Shown: positions 16,955 to 25,757 of the stretch, piece after piece
Numbering within the stretch: position 1 is the first letter of the stretch
Layout: every line of letters starts with the position of its first letter
Assembly: GCF_035989265.1 (NCBI RefSeq)
Contig: NZ_JAYKZX010000003.1
Location: forward strand, 868,001 to 932,000
Origin: Sphingobium sp. HWE2-09
Lineage (GTDB): Bacteria; Pseudomonadota; Alphaproteobacteria; Sphingomonadales; Sphingomonadaceae
Length of the DNA: 64,000 bases
Direction of reading: 5' to 3'
Notes under the pieces: model-generated
What the model was told of the DNA's origin: nothing
The model's database searches: none
Seen by the model: the letters and a program-made list of their open reading frames with translations, nothing else
Made by a program: the position numbers and the translations under genes

Positions 16955-18082
16955 GTGAAGGTAGCTTTGGTGTTCGGGACGCGGCCCGAAGCGATCAAGA
17001 TGTTTCCGGTGGTCCACGCGCTGCGTGCGCAACCGGGCATGGATACGCGTGTCATCGTGACCGCGCAGCATCGCGGCCTGCTGGACCAAGTGCTGGCGAT
17101 TGCGGGGATCGTACCGGACATCGACCTGGACGTCATGGTGCCCAACCAGACGCTGGATGGCCTGACCGCCAAACTGATCGTGGAACTGGGCCAGGCGTTC
17201 GACGCTGAAAAGCCCGACCGTATCGTCGTCCATGGCGACACGCTGACCACCATGGTCGCCAGCCTCGCTGCCTATTATCGCAAAATCCCGGTCGCCCATG
17301 TCGAAGCGGGCCTGCGCAGCGGCGACATTCACCATCCCTGGCCCGAAGAGGTCAACCGCCGCGTCGTCGCCTGCATCGCCGACATGAACTTCGCCCCGAC
17401 GCAGGCCGCCGCAGACGCGCTGCTGGCCGAAAGCCGCGACGCCGCAACCATCCACATCACTGGCAACACGGTGATCGACGCGCTGCTCGCCACCCGCGAC
17501 AGGGTGCTGGCGGAACCGGCGCTTGCCAGCGGCCTTGACGATCTGGCCGCCCGCTTTGCGGGCAAGCGGATCGTCGCCGTCACTAGCCACCGGCGCGAAA
17601 ATTTCGGCGGCGGCATGGAAGCGATCGCCCGCGCCATCGCCGACATCGCGGCCCGGCCCGATGTCGCGGTCATCTTCCCGGTCCACCCCAACCCCAATGT
17701 CCGTCCGGTGATGGACACGATGCTGGGCGAGTTGCCCAATGTCGCGATGATCGAACCGCTCGACTATCCACACTTCGTGCGTCTGCTCGACATGTGCCAT
17801 CTCGTCCTGACGGACAGCGGCGGCGTGCAGGAAGAAGCGCCCTCGCTCGGCAAACCCGTGCTCGTCATGCGCGAAACGACCGAGCGGCCCGAGGGCGTAA
17901 CCGCCGGCACGGCCAGACTGGTGGGCACCGACCGTGCGTTGATCGTGCGCGAAGTGCTGGCGCTGCTGGATGACGAGGACGCCTATCAGGCGATGGCCCG
18001 CGCGCATAACCCCTTCGGTGACGGTCAGGCGGCGGACCGAATCGCAGCGGTGATCGGCGCAGGGGTGACGCCGGCTGAATAA
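16955..18082 (+). CDS. wecB: UDP-N-acetylglucosamine 2-epimerase (non-hydrolysing)
   Basis: A 375-residue cytoplasmic enzyme that converts UDP-GlcNAc to UDP-ManNAc. Seen directly: KVALVFGTRPEAIKM at the start, VVHGDTLTT, HVEAGLRSGD, HRRENFGGG, and TDSGGVQEEAPSLGKPVLV. GTG start with a strong AAAAGGAG site 6 bases upstream. wecC follows 509 bases later and uses the product. The two genes together point to a ManNAcA-containing surface polymer. Confidence 0.93.
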   Translation: MKVALVFGTRPEAIKMFPVVHALRAQPGMDTRVIVTAQHRGLLDQVLAIAGIVPDIDLDVMVPNQTLDGLTAKLIVELGQAFDAEKPDRIVVHGDTLTTMVASLAAYYRKIPVAHVEAGLRSGDIHHPWPEEVNRRVVACIADMNFAPTQAAADALLAESRDAATIHITGNTVIDALLATRDRVLAEPALASGLDDLAARFAGKRIVAVTSHRRENFGGGMEAIARAIADIAARPDVAVIFPVHPNPNVRPVMDTMLGELPNVAMIEPLDYPHFVRLLDMCHLVLTDSGGVQEEAPSLGKPVLVMRETTERPEGVTAGTARLVGTDRALIVREVLALLDDEDAYQAMARAHNPFGDGQAADRIAAVIGAGVTPAE

Positions 18083-18200
18083 GGGCGACGCAGCGCCCGC
18101 CTTCTGCTACCTGACGGCATCGCCGCGAACCCTGCCTGCAAGCATTCGTGATGACCGAGAGACAATCGCGCTCCCGCTTGCCAAGCAAGGAGCCTGTCTC

Positions 18201-18254
18201 ATGACCATTATCTACCTCACCCCGACCGTCTATATGATGGACCTGCACGCATGA
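18201..18254 (+). CDS. Tiny ORF (17 residues) with a strong ribosome site, coupled to the next gene
   Basis: AAGGAG lies 8 bases before ATG 18201. The peptide reads MTIIYLTPTVYMMDLHA and stops with TGA overlapping the next start as ATGA. This is a much better initiation site than the next gene has on its own, so the tiny ORF probably sets translation of 18251-18487. It is a candidate leader peptide or small protein. I know no family for it. Confidence 0.5.
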   Translation: MTIIYLTPTVYMMDLHA

Positions 18255-18487
18255 GCCGGGCGATCAACCTCAACGCCCCGCTGGACGATGTCACCGCCCT
18301 GTGCACGCGTCACGCCATCGCCATTTCCACCATCGAACCGCTGTCTTCGGGCGGCACCCGCGTCGTCCTGATCAATCCCGATGGCGCGGATCGCATCCGC
18401 ACCCTGATGAAAACCAAGATCATCACCACGCCGGTCGTCCGGTCGCCGATGCACATGGCGCGTCAGCCGTTGCCGCGCTATCGCTAG
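18251..18487 (+). CDS. Small hypothetical protein (78 residues)
   Basis: A soluble 78-residue protein with no signal or membrane segment. The first part is mixed (APLDDVTALCTRHAIAISTI), followed by a Gly turn and strand (SGGTRVVLIN) and a basic tail (ARQPLPRYR). The layout suggests a small alpha/beta domain. Its start overlaps the stop of the tiny ORF at 18201 (ATGA). It sits between wecB and wecC, which need not mean a role in polysaccharide synthesis. I do not recognise a named domain. Confidence 0.6.
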   Translation: MSRAINLNAPLDDVTALCTRHAIAISTIEPLSSGGTRVVLINPDGADRIRTLMKTKIITTPVVRSPMHMARQPLPRYR

Positions 18488-18591
18488 GCATAGCCCGCCG
18501 CGATAATCGCGCGGCGCGAGCGTTACCGAAATCTTCAGCATTTTCGGGCAGGAAAGCGGGCAAATTCACTGTTTGAAGGATTGCCCGCCTC

Positions 18592-19887
18592 ATGCCCGTC
18601 GATGCCAAGCAGAAGGTTTCCGTCATTGGCCTGGGCTATATCGGCCTGCCCACCGCCGCGCTGATCGCCCGCGGCGGCGCGCAGGTCGTCGGCGTAGACG
18701 TCAGCGCCCATGTGGTCGAAACCGTCAATAGTGGCCGCGTTCATATCGAGGAAGTCGATCTGGACGGCCTGGTGCAGGGCGTCGTCGCACGCGGCAATCT
18801 GCGCGCATCGCTGGAGGTCGAGGAAAGCGACGTCTTCATCATCGCGGTGCCGACCCCGGTGTCGGAAGATCGCGCGCCCGACATCAGCTATGTGCTCAAA
18901 GCCGCGCGCACGATCGCCCCGGTGCTCAAGGCTGGCGATACGGTGATCCTCGAATCCACCTCGCCCGTCGGCACGACCGAAGCGATGCGTGACGTGATCG
19001 GCGGCATCCGCCCCGACCTCAAAATGCCCGGCACTGGCGTCGCGGGTGACATCGCCATCGCCTATTGCCCCGAACGCGTGTTGCCCGGCCGCATTCTGGT
19101 CGAACTGATCGACAATGATCGCTGCATCGGCGGCATCACGCCGCGTTGCGCGCGCAAGGCGCTGGGCTTCTATCGCCAGTTCGTGCGCGGCGCCTGCATC
19201 ACCACAACCGCCCGCGCCGCCGAAATGGTCAAGCTGGTCGAAAACAGCTTCCGCGACGTCAATATCGCCTTTGCCAATGAATTGTCGGTGATCGCGGAGA
19301 ATATGGACATCGACGTGTGGGAAGTGATCCGCCTCGCCAACCGTCACCCCCGCGTCAACATCCTGTCGCCCGGTCCGGGTGTCGGCGGCCATTGCATCGC
19401 CGTCGATCCCTGGTTCATCGTCCATGGCGACCCGGACAACGCCCGCATCATCCGCACCGCGCGCGAAGTGAATGACGGCAAGACCGACTATGTCGTCGCC
19501 AAGGCATCCGACATGATCGACAGCTTCGCCGACGAGAATGTCGCCTGCCTCGGCCTAGCCTTCAAGGCGAATATCGACGACTTCCGCGAAAGCCCCGCCG
19601 TCAAGGTCGCCGCGCGTCTCGCCCGCCGCTATGGTCGTCGCATCAAGCTGGTCGAACCCTATGCCCAGGCGCTGCCGATGGAGTTCGCCGGAACCGGTGC
19701 CGAACTGGTCGATCTCGATACGGCTCTGGAACAATGTGGCGTTTTCGTCATTCTTGTCGATCATGACATGTTCAAATCTGTCCCCGTCGACGAACGTGCC
19801 GGCAAGGCTGTCTATGACACCAGGGGAATCTGGCCCGATCAGCCCCGCCGCCTGGCGCAACCGGCGCCGGGCCGTCTCGCCGTCTGA
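18592..19887 (+). CDS. wecC: UDP-N-acetyl-D-mannosamine dehydrogenase
   Basis: A 431-residue enzyme that oxidises UDP-ManNAc twice to UDP-ManNAcA with NAD. The Rossmann start is VIGLGYIGLPTAALIA. The central helix has EMVKLVENSFRDVN. The catalytic cysteine is Cys268 in GPGVGGHCIAVDPWF. The C-terminal part has LGLAFKANIDDFRESPA. An AAGGA site precedes the ATG. It follows wecB and the small ORF pair and precedes the export genes. Related UDP-GlcNAc or UDP-Glc dehydrogenases are the alternative; WecB next door favours ManNAc. Confidence 0.9.
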   Translation: MPVDAKQKVSVIGLGYIGLPTAALIARGGAQVVGVDVSAHVVETVNSGRVHIEEVDLDGLVQGVVARGNLRASLEVEESDVFIIAVPTPVSEDRAPDISYVLKAARTIAPVLKAGDTVILESTSPVGTTEAMRDVIGGIRPDLKMPGTGVAGDIAIAYCPERVLPGRILVELIDNDRCIGGITPRCARKALGFYRQFVRGACITTTARAAEMVKLVENSFRDVNIAFANELSVIAENMDIDVWEVIRLANRHPRVNILSPGPGVGGHCIAVDPWFIVHGDPDNARIIRTAREVNDGKTDYVVAKASDMIDSFADENVACLGLAFKANIDDFRESPAVKVAARLARRYGRRIKLVEPYAQALPMEFAGTGAELVDLDTALEQCGVFVILVDHDMFKSVPVDERAGKAVYDTRGIWPDQPRRLAQPAPGRLAV

Positions 19888-19992
19888 CGGCGGGCGGGTC
19901 GGCCGTTCGACCTGTCCCGTCCGTGGTTGCTATCATGCTGCCACCCCGTTAACCCCCGGCCTCATCTGGGTCAGAATGGGGCGGGAGCGCGG

Positions 19993-20700
19993 ATGAAGCG
20001 CGAATATAGCATCAACCGATCGATAGTCGCGCTCGCTGCCTTTGGCCTGCTGGGCGCCTGTGCGACCGTGGAGGATGCCCCTCGCGGTGAGGAAGCCTAT
20101 GCCGTCATTCCGCCCGCACCGGCCGTCGGCATGGATTATCGCATCGCGCCCGACGACGTGCTGCGTATCCAGGTCTATCATGAGCCGGGCCTGTCGCTGG
20201 AAGATGCGCAGGTGACAGCAGCGGGCATGATCCGCATGCCCCTGATCGGCGACGTATCGATCGCGGGCCTGACCGCCAGCGAGGCGTCCGATGTCATCGC
20301 CGGGCGATTGGGCGAACGCTATCTCGTCTCGCCGCAGGTCAGCCTGTTCGTCAAGAAGGCGGTGGGTCGCCGCGTCACGCTGGATGGCGAAGTGCGCGAA
20401 CCCGGCCTCTATCCGGTGGATGGCCGCCTCAGCCTGCTACAGGCCGTCGCCCTGGCAAAGGGGCCGACCCGCCTTGCAGGGCTGAACCAGGTCGTCATCG
20501 TGCGCCAGATCGAAGGACAGCGGCAGGCCGCCCTGTTCGATCTGGCCGCCATTCGTAAGGGACAGGCGCCCGACCCTGAAATCCTGCCGGGCGACCAGGT
20601 CATCGTCGGCCTGTCGCGGGCTAAGGCGATATTGGGCGGCGCGCTGCTCGCCATCCCCGCGCTCGCCACCGGCTTCATCGCTTTGGATGGAGGACGCTGA
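19993..20700 (+). CDS. Polysaccharide export lipoprotein (OPX family, short form)
   Basis: A 235-residue lipoprotein with lipobox LLGAC (Cys23). The export domain starts at about residue 45 (YRIAPDDVLRIQVYHEP) and a SLBB-like part follows (GRRVTLDGEVREPGLYPV). It lacks the C-terminal amphipathic helix region of full-length Wza and instead ends in a hydrophobic run (ILGGALLAIPALATGFIAL). Such short OPX proteins are thought to connect Wzc-type proteins with a separate outer-membrane channel. The stop overlaps the next start (TGATG), so it is coupled to the kinase. The start at 19993 was chosen for the signal peptide. Confidence 0.87.
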   Translation: MKREYSINRSIVALAAFGLLGACATVEDAPRGEEAYAVIPPAPAVGMDYRIAPDDVLRIQVYHEPGLSLEDAQVTAAGMIRMPLIGDVSIAGLTASEASDVIAGRLGERYLVSPQVSLFVKKAVGRRVTLDGEVREPGLYPVDGRLSLLQAVALAKGPTRLAGLNQVVIVRQIEGQRQAALFDLAAIRKGQAPDPEILPGDQVIVGLSRAKAILGGALLAIPALATGFIALDGGR

Positions 20701-22817
20701 TGGCGCTGCCTGCCTACCCCACGCGTGACGAGGCAGACCGGATCGCCGATGGCGTCAGCGCGCGGCTATCCGCCGCTGCGCAGCGCAGCGGGCTGGTGTT
20801 GCGCCGTCATCGCGTCATCCTGTTCGTCACCATGGCGCTGTGCCTGCTGGCCGGGGCGATCTTCATCCTGACATCCACCCCCGACTATCGCGCCACCGCC
20901 TCGGTCGAGGTGGAGGATGTGCCCGCCGGTGCGGCCGGATCGGCGGCCGCCCAGCGATCGGGCACGGCCAACGACACCGAAACGCTGATGCAGACCGAAT
21001 TGGAAGTACTGCGCAGCCGCGCATTGGCGGAAGAGGTCGCGCGCGACCTCGCCTTGGTCGGCACGCCGACTTTCTTCGCCGGAATGGATGAGGTTCGCCC
21101 GGTCGAGGGCGTCGGCACCCTGTCGCAGCGGCAGGTGGAGCAGGATATGGTCGTGCGCCTGTTGCGCGACAATCTGGAAGTAGAACTCCCCGGCAAGTCC
21201 CGGGTGCTGCGCATCAGCTTCGTCAGCGCCGATCCGGTGCTGTCGGCACGCGTCGCCAACAGCTATGCCGACAGCCTGATCCGTGCGGACCTGAAGCGCG
21301 GGTTCGAATCCGGCGTGCAGGCGCGCCGCTTCCTGCTCGGTGAACTGGATGGCGCACGCAAGGATCTGGCGCGGGCCGAGCGCGATCTGGCCGTCTATGC
21401 CTCCCGCACCGACGCGTCGGTGGAGGAGGGCGGAGAAGCGTCCCCCGCCAAGCCCGCAGCGCCGGACGGTTCGATCGCGACCCGCCTGCAGCAACTCAAC
21501 GCTTTCCGCGCCCAGGCCGCCGCCGATCGCATCGCGGCGCAAAAACGTTGGGAAAGCGCGCGGCGCACCAATGCCGACACGCTGCCCGAAGTGCTGGGCA
21601 ACGGCGCGATGCAGCAGGTCATGGCCGACCGGGCGCAGGCGCGCGCGGCCATCGCCGAAGAACGCCAATTCCGCAAAGACGCTCACCCTGAAATGCGCGA
21701 AGCACGAGCGCGGCTAGCCGCGTTGGATGAGCAGGCGGACTCCATCGCCAACACCATTCGCGCGTCCTTGCGCGAACAATATCAAGTCGCGGTGCGCGGC
21801 GAAGACCAGATCGTAAAGGAAATCGCGCAACTCGAACGGCAGGCGCAGGTCGAGCAGGGCCGCGATGTCCAGACCGGCATCATGGAACGATCGGTCGATA
21901 CCTACCGCATGTTGCACGACAGCCTGCTCCAGCGATATCGCGACATGGCGTCGCAGGCGGGGTTCCAGGCGGGACGTATCCAGCCGCTCGATCGCGCGGC
22001 TGTGCCGACCCGGCCCTTTTCCCCGCGGATCGGCCTCATCCTCCTCATTGCCTCGCTTGGCGGGCTGGTGCTGGGCCTGTTGCTGGTGGCCGCACGCCAT
22101 ATGTTCGACGACGCGGTGACGTCCGCCGATACGCTGGCGGAACGCGTCGGCCTGCCCCTGCTGGGCGCGGTGCCGGTCACGGGCGACACGGTGCAGCCGC
22201 CGGAAATCTTCACGCCGATCGCATCCTCGCTGCTGCTGGCATCGACCGACGGCTTGCCGCGATCGATCTTGGTCACCAGCGCGCAGGAAGGGGAGGGCAA
22301 GTCGCTGACCCTTCACGCGCTGGCGCTTGCTCTGGCGGGGCTGGGCAAATCGGTCCTGGTGATCGATGGCGATATGCGCCGCCCGGCCCAGCATCGCCTG
22401 TTCCGCATCGCGCCCGAACGCGGCATCAGCGAAGTGCTCACCGGCCAGGCTGCGGCGCAGGACGTGATCGTCGATACCGGCATCGCAGGCGTTGCGCTGC
22501 TCCCATGCGGCACCTTGCCGCCCAATCCGTCCGAACTCTTGTCCACCTCTGCGCTGGACGGCTTGCTGGCGTCGGTGCGCGACCGCTACGACACGGTGCT
22601 GATCGACGCGCCGCCGATCCTGGGCATCAGCGATGCGCCCCTGCTGGCGGGCAAGGCGCAAGCGAGCCTGCTGGTGGTCGAATGGGGCCGCAATCACCAC
22701 GGCGGCCTGCGCGCCGCGGCGGAGCGTCTGCGGCGCAACGGCGGCGCGATCATCGGCGCGATCCTGACCAAGCAGCAGGGGCGGTCGATGGATTACGACT
22801 ATCACCGGGGCGGGTGA
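20700..22817 (+). CDS. Wzc-like polysaccharide co-polymerase with tyrosine-kinase domain
   Basis: A 705-residue inner-membrane protein. Membrane helices lie near residues 38-60 (ILFVTMALCLLAGAIFIL) and 440-465 (IGLILLIASLGGLVLGLLL). Between them are the Wzz-type periplasmic domain and coiled coil. The C-terminal BY-kinase has Walker A EGEGKS (Lys534), Walker A' VLVIDGDMRRP and Walker B VLIDAPP. The tail has only two tyrosines (MDYDYHRGG), fewer than the usual cluster. It controls chain length and export of the polymer. It starts inside the stop of the OPX gene. Confidence 0.9.
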   Translation: MALPAYPTRDEADRIADGVSARLSAAAQRSGLVLRRHRVILFVTMALCLLAGAIFILTSTPDYRATASVEVEDVPAGAAGSAAAQRSGTANDTETLMQTELEVLRSRALAEEVARDLALVGTPTFFAGMDEVRPVEGVGTLSQRQVEQDMVVRLLRDNLEVELPGKSRVLRISFVSADPVLSARVANSYADSLIRADLKRGFESGVQARRFLLGELDGARKDLARAERDLAVYASRTDASVEEGGEASPAKPAAPDGSIATRLQQLNAFRAQAAADRIAAQKRWESARRTNADTLPEVLGNGAMQQVMADRAQARAAIAEERQFRKDAHPEMREARARLAALDEQADSIANTIRASLREQYQVAVRGEDQIVKEIAQLERQAQVEQGRDVQTGIMERSVDTYRMLHDSLLQRYRDMASQAGFQAGRIQPLDRAAVPTRPFSPRIGLILLIASLGGLVLGLLLVAARHMFDDAVTSADTLAERVGLPLLGAVPVTGDTVQPPEIFTPIASSLLLASTDGLPRSILVTSAQEGEGKSLTLHALALALAGLGKSVLVIDGDMRRPAQHRLFRIAPERGISEVLTGQAAAQDVIVDTGIAGVALLPCGTLPPNPSELLSTSALDGLLASVRDRYDTVLIDAPPILGISDAPLLAGKAQASLLVVEWGRNHHGGLRAAAERLRRNGGAIIGAILTKQQGRSMDYDYHRGG

Positions 22818-22871
22818 AAGCCATCCTCCACATCCGTCCGGCGTGGCCTGCCGAAGGCTCTTACCGCCTTA

Positions 22872-22905
22872 AAAACAGCGCCATCCCGGAGGAAGGCGCT
22901 GTTTT
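22872..22905. terminator. Terminator between the kinase gene and purQ
   Basis: Perfect 11-bp stem AAAACAGCGCC/GGCGCTGTTTT with a 12-base loop. The A and T runs on both sides let it serve both convergent genes. Confidence 0.88.
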
Positions 22906-22930
22906 CATATCACCGACAGAGTGAAAGCGT

Positions 22931-23605
22931 TTACGCCCGCGCCATCAACCCTTCGACCAAGCCCTGGAACAGCCGCTGGCCGTCCGTCGCGCCATGGGCG
23001 GGTTCGATCACGCGCTCGGGATGCGGCATCATGCCCAGCACATTGCCGCCCTCATTCAATATGCCAGCGATATTCCGCGCCGACCCGTTGACGCTTTCGG
23101 CGTAGCGCAGCGCCACTCGGCCTTCGCCTTCCAGTCGGTCCAGCGTCGCATCGTCGGCGAAATAATTGCCGTCATGATGGGCGACCGGGTAACGGATCGT
23201 CTCACCCACGGTATAGCGGCTGGTAAAAGCGCTCTGCGCATTCTCCACCGTCAGCGCCACGTCGCGGCACACGAAATGCCCGCCCGCATTGCGCAGCAGC
23301 GCGCCGGGCAGCAGGCCGCTTTCGGTCAGCACCTGGAACCCGTTGCAGATGCCCAGCACACAAGCGCCGCGCTCCGCCGCTTTGGCGACCGCTTGCATCA
23401 CCGGCGACCGAGCCGCCATCGCGCCCGACCGCAGATAGTCGCCATAGGAAAAGCCGCCCGGCACGCCGATCAGGTCGATGTCGCCCGGCAATTCGGTATC
23501 GCGATGCCACACCATGGTCGGCTTCGCGCCGGTCGCGGCCTCGAACGCCACCGCCAGGTCGCGGTCGCAATTGCTGCCCGGAAAGACGATGACGGCGCTC
23601 TTCAT
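22931..23605 (-). CDS. purQ: FGAM synthase glutaminase subunit
   Basis: A 224-residue class I glutamine amidotransferase that feeds ammonia to PurL in step four of purine synthesis. Visible: [12 protein letters not shown] at the start, [13 protein letters not shown], the nucleophile in [11 protein letters not shown], and the late MMPHPERV with the catalytic His/Glu. It lies 3 bases after purS on the same strand. The split PurS-PurQ-PurL form is typical of this lineage. purL is not in the window. Confidence 0.95.
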   Translation of the reverse strand: MKSAVIVFPGSNCDRDLAVAFEAATGAKPTMVWHRDTELPGDIDLIGVPGGFSYGDYLRSGAMAARSPVMQAVAKAAERGACVLGICNGFQVLTESGLLPGALLRNAGGHFVCRDVALTVENAQSAFTSRYTVGETIRYPVAHHDGNYFADDATLDRLEGEGRVALRYAESVNGSARNIAGILNEGGNVLGMMPHPERVIEPAHGATDGQRLFQGLVEGLMARA

Positions 23606-23608
23606 GGC

Positions 23609-23842
23609 TTAGGCCACCTTTTCGATGCGGTAGTTTTCGATCACCGTATTGGCGAGCAGCTTGCGGCACATCGCGTCGATATCCTCGTCGCTGGTGCCGT
23701 CGGCCAGGTCCAGTTCGATGAGCTTGCCCGCGCGCACGTCATTGACGCCGTCAAAGCCCAGACCGCCCAGCGCGTGCTGGATCGCCCGGCCCTGCGGATC
23801 GAGGACACCGCCCTTGAGGGTCACGAAGATGCGGGCTTTCAT
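23609..23842 (-). CDS. purS: FGAM synthase small subunit
   Basis: A 77-residue PurS protein that holds PurL and PurQ together. Family features: KARIFVTLKGGVLDPQG at the start, HALGGLGF, and the end KLLANTVIENYRIE. I chose the ATG at 23842, because the frame extends much further upstream only as an Arg/Asp-rich shadow. It is directly followed by purQ, so the two are one operon. The upstream 171 bases to the TSUP permease gene hold the divergent promoters. Confidence 0.92.
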   Translation of the reverse strand: MKARIFVTLKGGVLDPQGRAIQHALGGLGFDGVNDVRAGKLIELDLADGTSDEDIDAMCRKLLANTVIENYRIEKVA

Positions 23843-24013
23843 GGGACGCGGACTCCTTGGAATCGACTGGCGCTGCACGATCGCACAAGGCCAAACTTTG
23901 CCGCACCCCCTAAGCGCGGCGGCGCGCGGAGGCAAGCCATTATCGGGCGGGATAGAAGGCGGCGCATGACATCCGATATTCTCATTCCCGCGACCTTCCC
24001 CTAAGCGACAGGC

Positions 24014-24766
24014 ATGACTCCCGACATGCTCTATTATATCTGCGCCATCATCGCCGTCACTCTTGCGGGGCTGGCAAAGGGCGGTTTTGCCGGCATTGGC
24101 GCGCTGGCGATGCCGGTCATGGCCCTGGGCGTCGATCCGGTTCGGGGCGCGGCGATCCTGTTGCCGATCCTGATCCTGCAGGATGCGGTCAGCGTCTGGG
24201 TCTATCGCCGCAGCTGGGACGGCTCGATCCTCAAGGTCATGTTGCCGGGCGCGGCGGTCGGCATCGGCCTTGGCTATCTGTTCGCGGCACAAGTGTCCGA
24301 AACCGCAGTGCTGGGCGTGTTGGGCTCGATTTCCCTACTATTCGGGCTGCAGCGGCTTTGGGTGGAACGTGGCAAGGCGGTCGTCCTCCCATCGGATTCG
24401 CCCGGCTGGGTCGGTTTCCTGTTCGGCATCGGCAGCGGCTTCACCAGCCATATCGCCCATGCCGGATCGCCCCCTTTCCAAATGTGGGTGCTGCCCAAAC
24501 GCCTGCCGCGCGACATGCTGGTGGGGACCACCGCGCTGGCCTTCGCCGCGATGAACTGGATGAAGCTGCCCGCTTATGCCGCGCTTGGCCAGTTCACCCA
24601 CGCCAATCTGATGGCGACGGCGATGCTGGCGCCGGTGGCGATCGTCTCCACCTTTGCGGGCGTCGCGCTGGTGCGACGGGTCGATCCCGCACGCTTCTAC
24701 ACGCTGATCTATGCGTTGATGGTGCTGCTGGGTATCAAGCTGATGGCCGACGCGCTCATCGCCTGA
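24014..24766 (+). CDS. TSUP-family (TauE/SafE) membrane permease
   Basis: A 250-residue inner-membrane protein with about eight hydrophobic segments and the two half-repeats of this family (ITLAGLAKGGFAGIGALAMP near the start, GFTSHIAHAGSPPFQMW near the middle). TSUP proteins move sulfite, sulfoacetate or other small anions. The substrate is not readable here. It shares a bidirectional terminator with purC downstream and a divergent control region with purS upstream. No sulfur gene is adjacent. Confidence 0.85.
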   Translation: MTPDMLYYICAIIAVTLAGLAKGGFAGIGALAMPVMALGVDPVRGAAILLPILILQDAVSVWVYRRSWDGSILKVMLPGAAVGIGLGYLFAAQVSETAVLGVLGSISLLFGLQRLWVERGKAVVLPSDSPGWVGFLFGIGSGFTSHIAHAGSPPFQMWVLPKRLPRDMLVGTTALAFAAMNWMKLPAYAALGQFTHANLMATAMLAPVAIVSTFAGVALVRRVDPARFYTLIYALMVLLGIKLMADALIA

Positions 24767-24770
24767 CATG

Positions 24771-24808
24771 AAAAGCCCGGCGGAAGCGGATGCTTCGCCG
24801 GGCGTTTT
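24771..24808. terminator. Bidirectional terminator, TSUP gene and purC
   Basis: Stem GCCCGGCG(G)AAGC/GCTTCGCCGGGC with one bulged base, GGAT loop, AAAA on the left and TTTT on the right. Confidence 0.85.
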
Positions 24809-24826
24809 CCGTTTGGGCCGAAAGGA

Positions 24827-25615
24827 TCAGCCCTCTTCCTTCTCACGCTTCTTGCGATGCGTGTCGAGGTCGAGGACAGTCGTGTCCAATCCTTCGGGCA
24901 GCAGGCCAAGACGGCGCGCAACTTCCTGATAAGCCTCTACTTCTCCGCCCAAATCACGGCGAAACCGGTCCTTGTCCAACTTTTCGTTGGTGACCATGTC
25001 CCACAAGCGGCAACCGTCTGGGCTGATCTCGTCGGCCAGGATGATACGGCTATATTCGCCGTCATAAAGCCGGCCGAATTCCAGCTTGAAATCGATCAGG
25101 CGAATGCCGATCCCGGCGAACAGCCCGCACATGAAATCATTGATGCGGATCGCCATGTCGGCAATGTCGTGCATCTCTTCCTGCGTGGCCCAGCCGAAGC
25201 AGGCGATATGCTCTTCGGAGATCAGCGGGTCGCCCAGCGCATCGTCCTTGTAGCAATATTCGATCAGCGTGCGGGGCAGCTGCGTGCCTTCCTCGATCCC
25301 CAGCTTCTTGCTGAGCGATCCGGCGGCAACGTTGCGCACCACGACCTCGATCGGCACGATCTCGACCTGGCGGACCAGCTGTTCGCGCATGTTGAGGCGA
25401 CGGATGAAGTGGGTCGGCACGCCGATCTGGCCCAGCAGCGTGAAGATATGCTCGGAAATCCGATTGTTCAGCACGCCCTTGCCGGAAATCGTGCCCTTCT
25501 TCTGCGCGTTAAAGGCGGTGGCGTCATCCTTGAAATATTGGATGATCGTGCCAGGCTCTGGGCCTTCATAAAGGATCTTTGCCTTGCCTTCGTAGATCTG
25601 GCGGCGACGGGCCAT
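24827..25615 (-). CDS. purC: SAICAR synthetase
   Basis: A 262-residue ATP-dependent ligase that joins aspartate to CAIR in purine synthesis. Motifs: [11 protein letters not shown] at the start, [21 protein letters not shown], the [10 protein letters not shown] signature, and [15 protein letters not shown] near the middle. The length matches bacterial PurC. It is read towards the TSUP gene. The spacer upstream (25616-25757) shows nothing recognisable. Confidence 0.95.
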   Translation of the reverse strand: MARRRQIYEGKAKILYEGPEPGTIIQYFKDDATAFNAQKKGTISGKGVLNNRISEHIFTLLGQIGVPTHFIRRLNMREQLVRQVEIVPIEVVVRNVAAGSLSKKLGIEEGTQLPRTLIEYCYKDDALGDPLISEEHIACFGWATQEEMHDIADMAIRINDFMCGLFAGIGIRLIDFKLEFGRLYDGEYSRIILADEISPDGCRLWDMVTNEKLDKDRFRRDLGGEVEAYQEVARRLGLLPEGLDTTVLDLDTHRKKREKEEG

Positions 25616-25757
25616 GCGCGTTCCTGTCTTGTCTTAGAAAACACTGCGCCCCGGCAATCGCGAATTGTTAAGGATCAGCGGGTGCCGGGGCTGCTTGGGC
25701 CGCCCATAGAGCAAAGTTGGGGGCCGTGCAATTATATGCGTTCGTACAGACGGCGCA

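Noticed and set aside
23967..24003. 12-codon ORF before the TSUP gene
   Set aside because: Has a weak AAGG site, but the peptide is too short to judge and nothing links it to the downstream start.
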